Positions 60,935-64,000 of a DNA stretch of 64,000 nucleotides are shown here, in pieces. The stretch spans positions 22,013,047 to 22,077,046 of the forward strand of contig NC_088654.1 in the NCBI RefSeq assembly GCF_964019385.1, in the 5' to 3' direction. Below the pieces are notes generated by a model, which saw nothing but the letters and a program-made list of their open reading frames with translations, searched no databases and was not told the origin of the DNA. Each line of letters starts with the position of its first letter. Position 1 is the first letter of the stretch. Source of the stretch: Sycon ciliatum (lineage: Eukaryota > Porifera > Calcarea > Leucosolenida > Sycettidae). The position numbers and the translations under genes are program-made.

Positions 60935-63900
60935 TGAGTGCATGACCGGTGTGCATGACCGGTGTGCATGACTGGTGTGCATGACTGGTGTGCATGACCG
61001 GTGTGCATGACTGGTGTGCATGACTGGTGTGCATGACTGGTGTGCATGACTGGTGTGCATGACTGGTGTGCATGACTGGTGTGCATGACCGGTGTGCATG
61101 ACCGGTGTGCATGACTGGTGTGCATGACTGGTGTCCATGACTGGTGTCCATGACTGGTGTCCATGACTGGTGTGCATGACCGGTGTGCATGACTGGTGTG
61201 CATGACCGGTGTGCATGACCGGTGTGCATGACCGGTGTGCATGACTGGTGTGCATGACCGGTGTGCATGACCGGTGTGCATGACTGGTGTGCATGACTGG
61301 TGTGCATGACCGGTGTGCATGACCGGAGTGCATGACTGGTGTGCATGACTGGTGTGCATGACCGGTGTGCATGACCGGTGTGCATGACTGGTGTGCATGA
61401 CCGGTGTGCATGACCGGTGTGCATGACCGGTGTGCATGACTGGTGTGCATGACTGGTGTGCATGACTGGTGTGCATGACTGGTGTGCATGACTGGTGTGC
61501 ATGACTGGTGTGCATGACTGGTGTGCATGACCGGTGTGCATGACCGGTGTGCATGACCGGTGTGCATGACTGGTGTGCATGACCGGTGTGCATGACTGGT
61601 GTGCATGACTGGTGTGCATGACCGGTGTGCATGACCGGTGTGCATGACCGGTGTGCATGACTGGTGTGCATGACCGGTGTGCATGACCGGTGTGCATGAC
61701 TGGTGTGCATGACCGGTGTGCATGACTGGTGTGCATGACCGGTGTGCATGACCGGTGTGCATGACCGGTGTGCATGACTGGTGTGCATGACTGGTGTGCA
61801 TGACTGGTGTGCATGACCGGTGTGCATGAGTGGTGTGCATGACTGGTGTGCATGACTGGTGTGCATGACTGGTGTGCATGACTGGTGTGCATGACTGGTG
61901 TGCATGACTGGTGTGCATGACTGGTGTGCATGACCGGTGTGCATGACTGGTGTGCATGACCGGTGTGCATGACTGGTGTGCATGACTGGTGTGCATGACC
62001 GGTGTGCATGACTGGTGTGCATGACTGGTGTGCATGACTGGTGTGCATGACCGGTGTGCATGACTGGTGTGCATGACTGGTGTGCATGACCGGTGTGCAT
62101 GACCGGTGTGCATGAGTGGTGTGCATGAGTGGTGTGCATGACTGGTGTGCATGACTGGTGTGCATGACTGGTGTGCATGACCGGTGTGCATGACTGGTGT
62201 GCATGACTGGTGTGCATGACCGGTGTGCATGACTGGTGTGCATGACTGGTGTGCATGACCGGTGTGCATGACTGGTGTGCATGACCGGTGTGCATGACCG
62301 GTGTGCATGACCGGTGTGCATGACTGGTGTGCATGACTGGTGTGCATGACTGGTGTGCATGACTGGTGTGCATGACTGGTGTGCATGACTGGTGTGCATG
62401 ACTGGTGTGCATGACCGGTGTGCATGACCGGTGTGCATGACCGGTGTGCATGACTGGTGTGCATGACCGGTGTGCATGACTGGTGTGCATGACTGGTGTG
62501 CATGACCGGTGTGCATGACCGGTGTGCATGACCGGTGTGCATGACTGGTGTGCATGACCGGTGTGCATGACCGGTGTGCATGACTGGTGTGCATGACCGG
62601 TGTGCATGACTGGTGTGCATGACCGGTGTGCATGACCGGTGTGCATGACCGGTGTGCATGACCGGTGTGCATGACTGGTGTGCATGACTGGTGTGCATGA
62701 CCGGTGTGCATGAGTGGTGTGCATGACTGGTGTGCATGACTGGTGTGCATGACTGGTGTGCATGACTGGTGTGCATGACTGGTGTGCATGACTGGTGTGC
62801 ATGACTGGTGTGCATGACTGGTGTGCATGACCGGTGTGCATGACTGGTGTGCATGACCGGTGTGCATGACTGGTGTGCATGACTGGTGTGCATGACCGGT
62901 GTGCATGACTGGTGTGCATGACTGGTGTGCATGACTGGTGTGCATGACCGGTGTGCATGACTGGTGTGCATGACTGGTGTGCATGACCGGTGTGCATGAC
63001 CGGTGTGCATGAGTGGTGTGCATGAGTGGTGTGCATGACTGGTGTGCATGACTGGTGTGCATGACTGGTGTGCATGACCGGTGTGCATGACTGGTGTGCA
63101 TGACTGGTGTGCATGACTGGTGTGCATGACTGGTGTGCATGACCGGTGTGCATGACCGGTGTGCATGACCGGTGTGCATGACTGGTGTGCATGACCGGTG
63201 TGCATGACCGGTGTGCATGACTGGTGTGCATGACCGGTGTGCATGACCGGTGTGCATGACCGGTGTGCATGACTGGTGTGCATGACCGGTGTGCATGACC
63301 GGTGTGCATGACTGGTGTGCATGACCGGTGTGCATGACTGGTGTGCATGACCGGTGTGCATGACCGGTGTGCATGACCGGTGTGCATGACTGGTGTGCAT
63401 GACTGGTGTGCATGACTGGTGTGCATGACCGGTGTGCATGAGTGGTGTGCATGACTGGTGTGCATGACTGGTGTGCATGACTGGTGTGCATGACTGGTGT
63501 GCATGACTGGTGTGCATGACTGGTGTGCATGACTGGTGTGCATGACTGGTGTGCATGACCGGTGTGCATGACTGGTGTGCATGACCGGTGTGCATGACTG
63601 GTGTGCATGACTGGTGTGCATGACCGGTGTGCATGACCGGTGTGCATGACTGGTGTGCATGACCGGTGTGCATGACCGGTGTGCATGACCGGTGTGCATG
63701 ACTGGTGTGCATGACTGGTGTGCATGACTGGTGTGCATGACTGGTGTGCATGACTGGTGTGCATGACTGGTGTGCATGACTGGTGTGCATGACCGGTGTG
63801 CATGACCGGTGTGCATGACCGGTGTGCATGACTGGTGTGCATGACCGGTGTGCATGACTGGTGTGCATGACTGGTGTGCATGACCGGTGTGCATGACCGG

Positions 63901-64000
63901 TGTGCATGACCGGTGTGCATGACTGGTGTGCATGACCGGTGTGCATGACCGGTGTGCATGACTGGTGTGCATGACCGGTGTGCATGACTGGTGTGCATGA
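60935..64000. repeat. 13-bp satellite array with higher-order structure, continues past window
   Basis: About 235 units of GCATGACYGGTGT (Y is C or T), in register to the window end. Rare variants are GCATGAGTGGTGT (seven units at 61828, 62114, 62127, 62712, 63011, 63024, 63440) and CCATGACTGGTGT (61132-61170). On the minus strand the unit has no stop in any frame, so three overlapping frames of over 1000 codons (Met-His-Thr/Ser-Gly-His repeats) appear; they are a by-product of a 13-bp period. The order of C and T units repeats at about 68-69 units. Confidence 0.97.

Noticed and set aside
60863-63998. Three overlapping minus-strand open frames of more than 1000 codons (Met-His-Thr-Gly-His-Ala repeats)
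   Set aside because: They arise in all three frames because the 13-bp satellite unit has no stop on that strand and 13 is not a multiple of 3. No splice, promoter or family evidence.

Overview
The window is eukaryotic nuclear DNA from an animal. The evidence is one very long, fully spliced gene with 26 exons and GT-AG introns, abundant cut-and-paste DNA transposons, a Ty3/gypsy LTR retrotransposon, a Penelope-like fragment, many microsatellites and minisatellites, and no operon-like packing. The protein content (a metazoan-type MED13 with long Ala/Ser/Gln inserts, short introns, very diverse TIR elements) suggests an early-branching marine invertebrate. A sponge is my best guess, but the sequence does not prove it.

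Layout. 1-5366: the 5' part of a Ty3/gypsy retrotransposon on the minus strand (LTR, primer-binding site, leader with a small ORF and a likely intron, gag, and an open pol that leaves the window in RNase H). 5.4-26.5 kb: gene-poor DNA built from tandem repeats and many TIR elements (hAT, Tc1/mariner, pogo/Tigger-like, PIF/Harbinger, a TTAA-flanked foldback, and an unassigned family with 6-bp target duplications), several nested or abutting. 27210-28328 (minus): an intronless type II membrane protein resembling GT31 beta-1,3-glycosyltransferases but without an obvious DxD. 28329-29139: a divergent promoter region with two perfect CRE palindromes.

29140-57592 (plus): MED13, the Mediator kinase-module subunit. 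I traced 26 exons with consistent phase from ATG to stop (7857 nt, 2618 residues plus stop). Its introns hold piggyBac-like, Harbinger, pogo-like and Penelope-like insertions. UG-rich tracts lie directly upstream of many 3' splice sites. 59908-60642 (minus): the last two exons of a convergent gene I could not identify. About 60935 to the window end: more than 3 kb of a 13-bp satellite with visible higher-order structure; it continues past the window.

The genes do not form a pathway. MED13 and the glycosyltransferase-like gene share a head-to-head promoter interval, and MED13 converges with the unidentified minus-strand gene. The most unusual material is in the mobile elements: the 6-bp-TSD family, the three abutting elements at 15.5-17.4 kb, the Penelope fragment inside a minisatellite, and the satellite. 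I see no CRISPR array, tRNA, rRNA or prokaryotic system.
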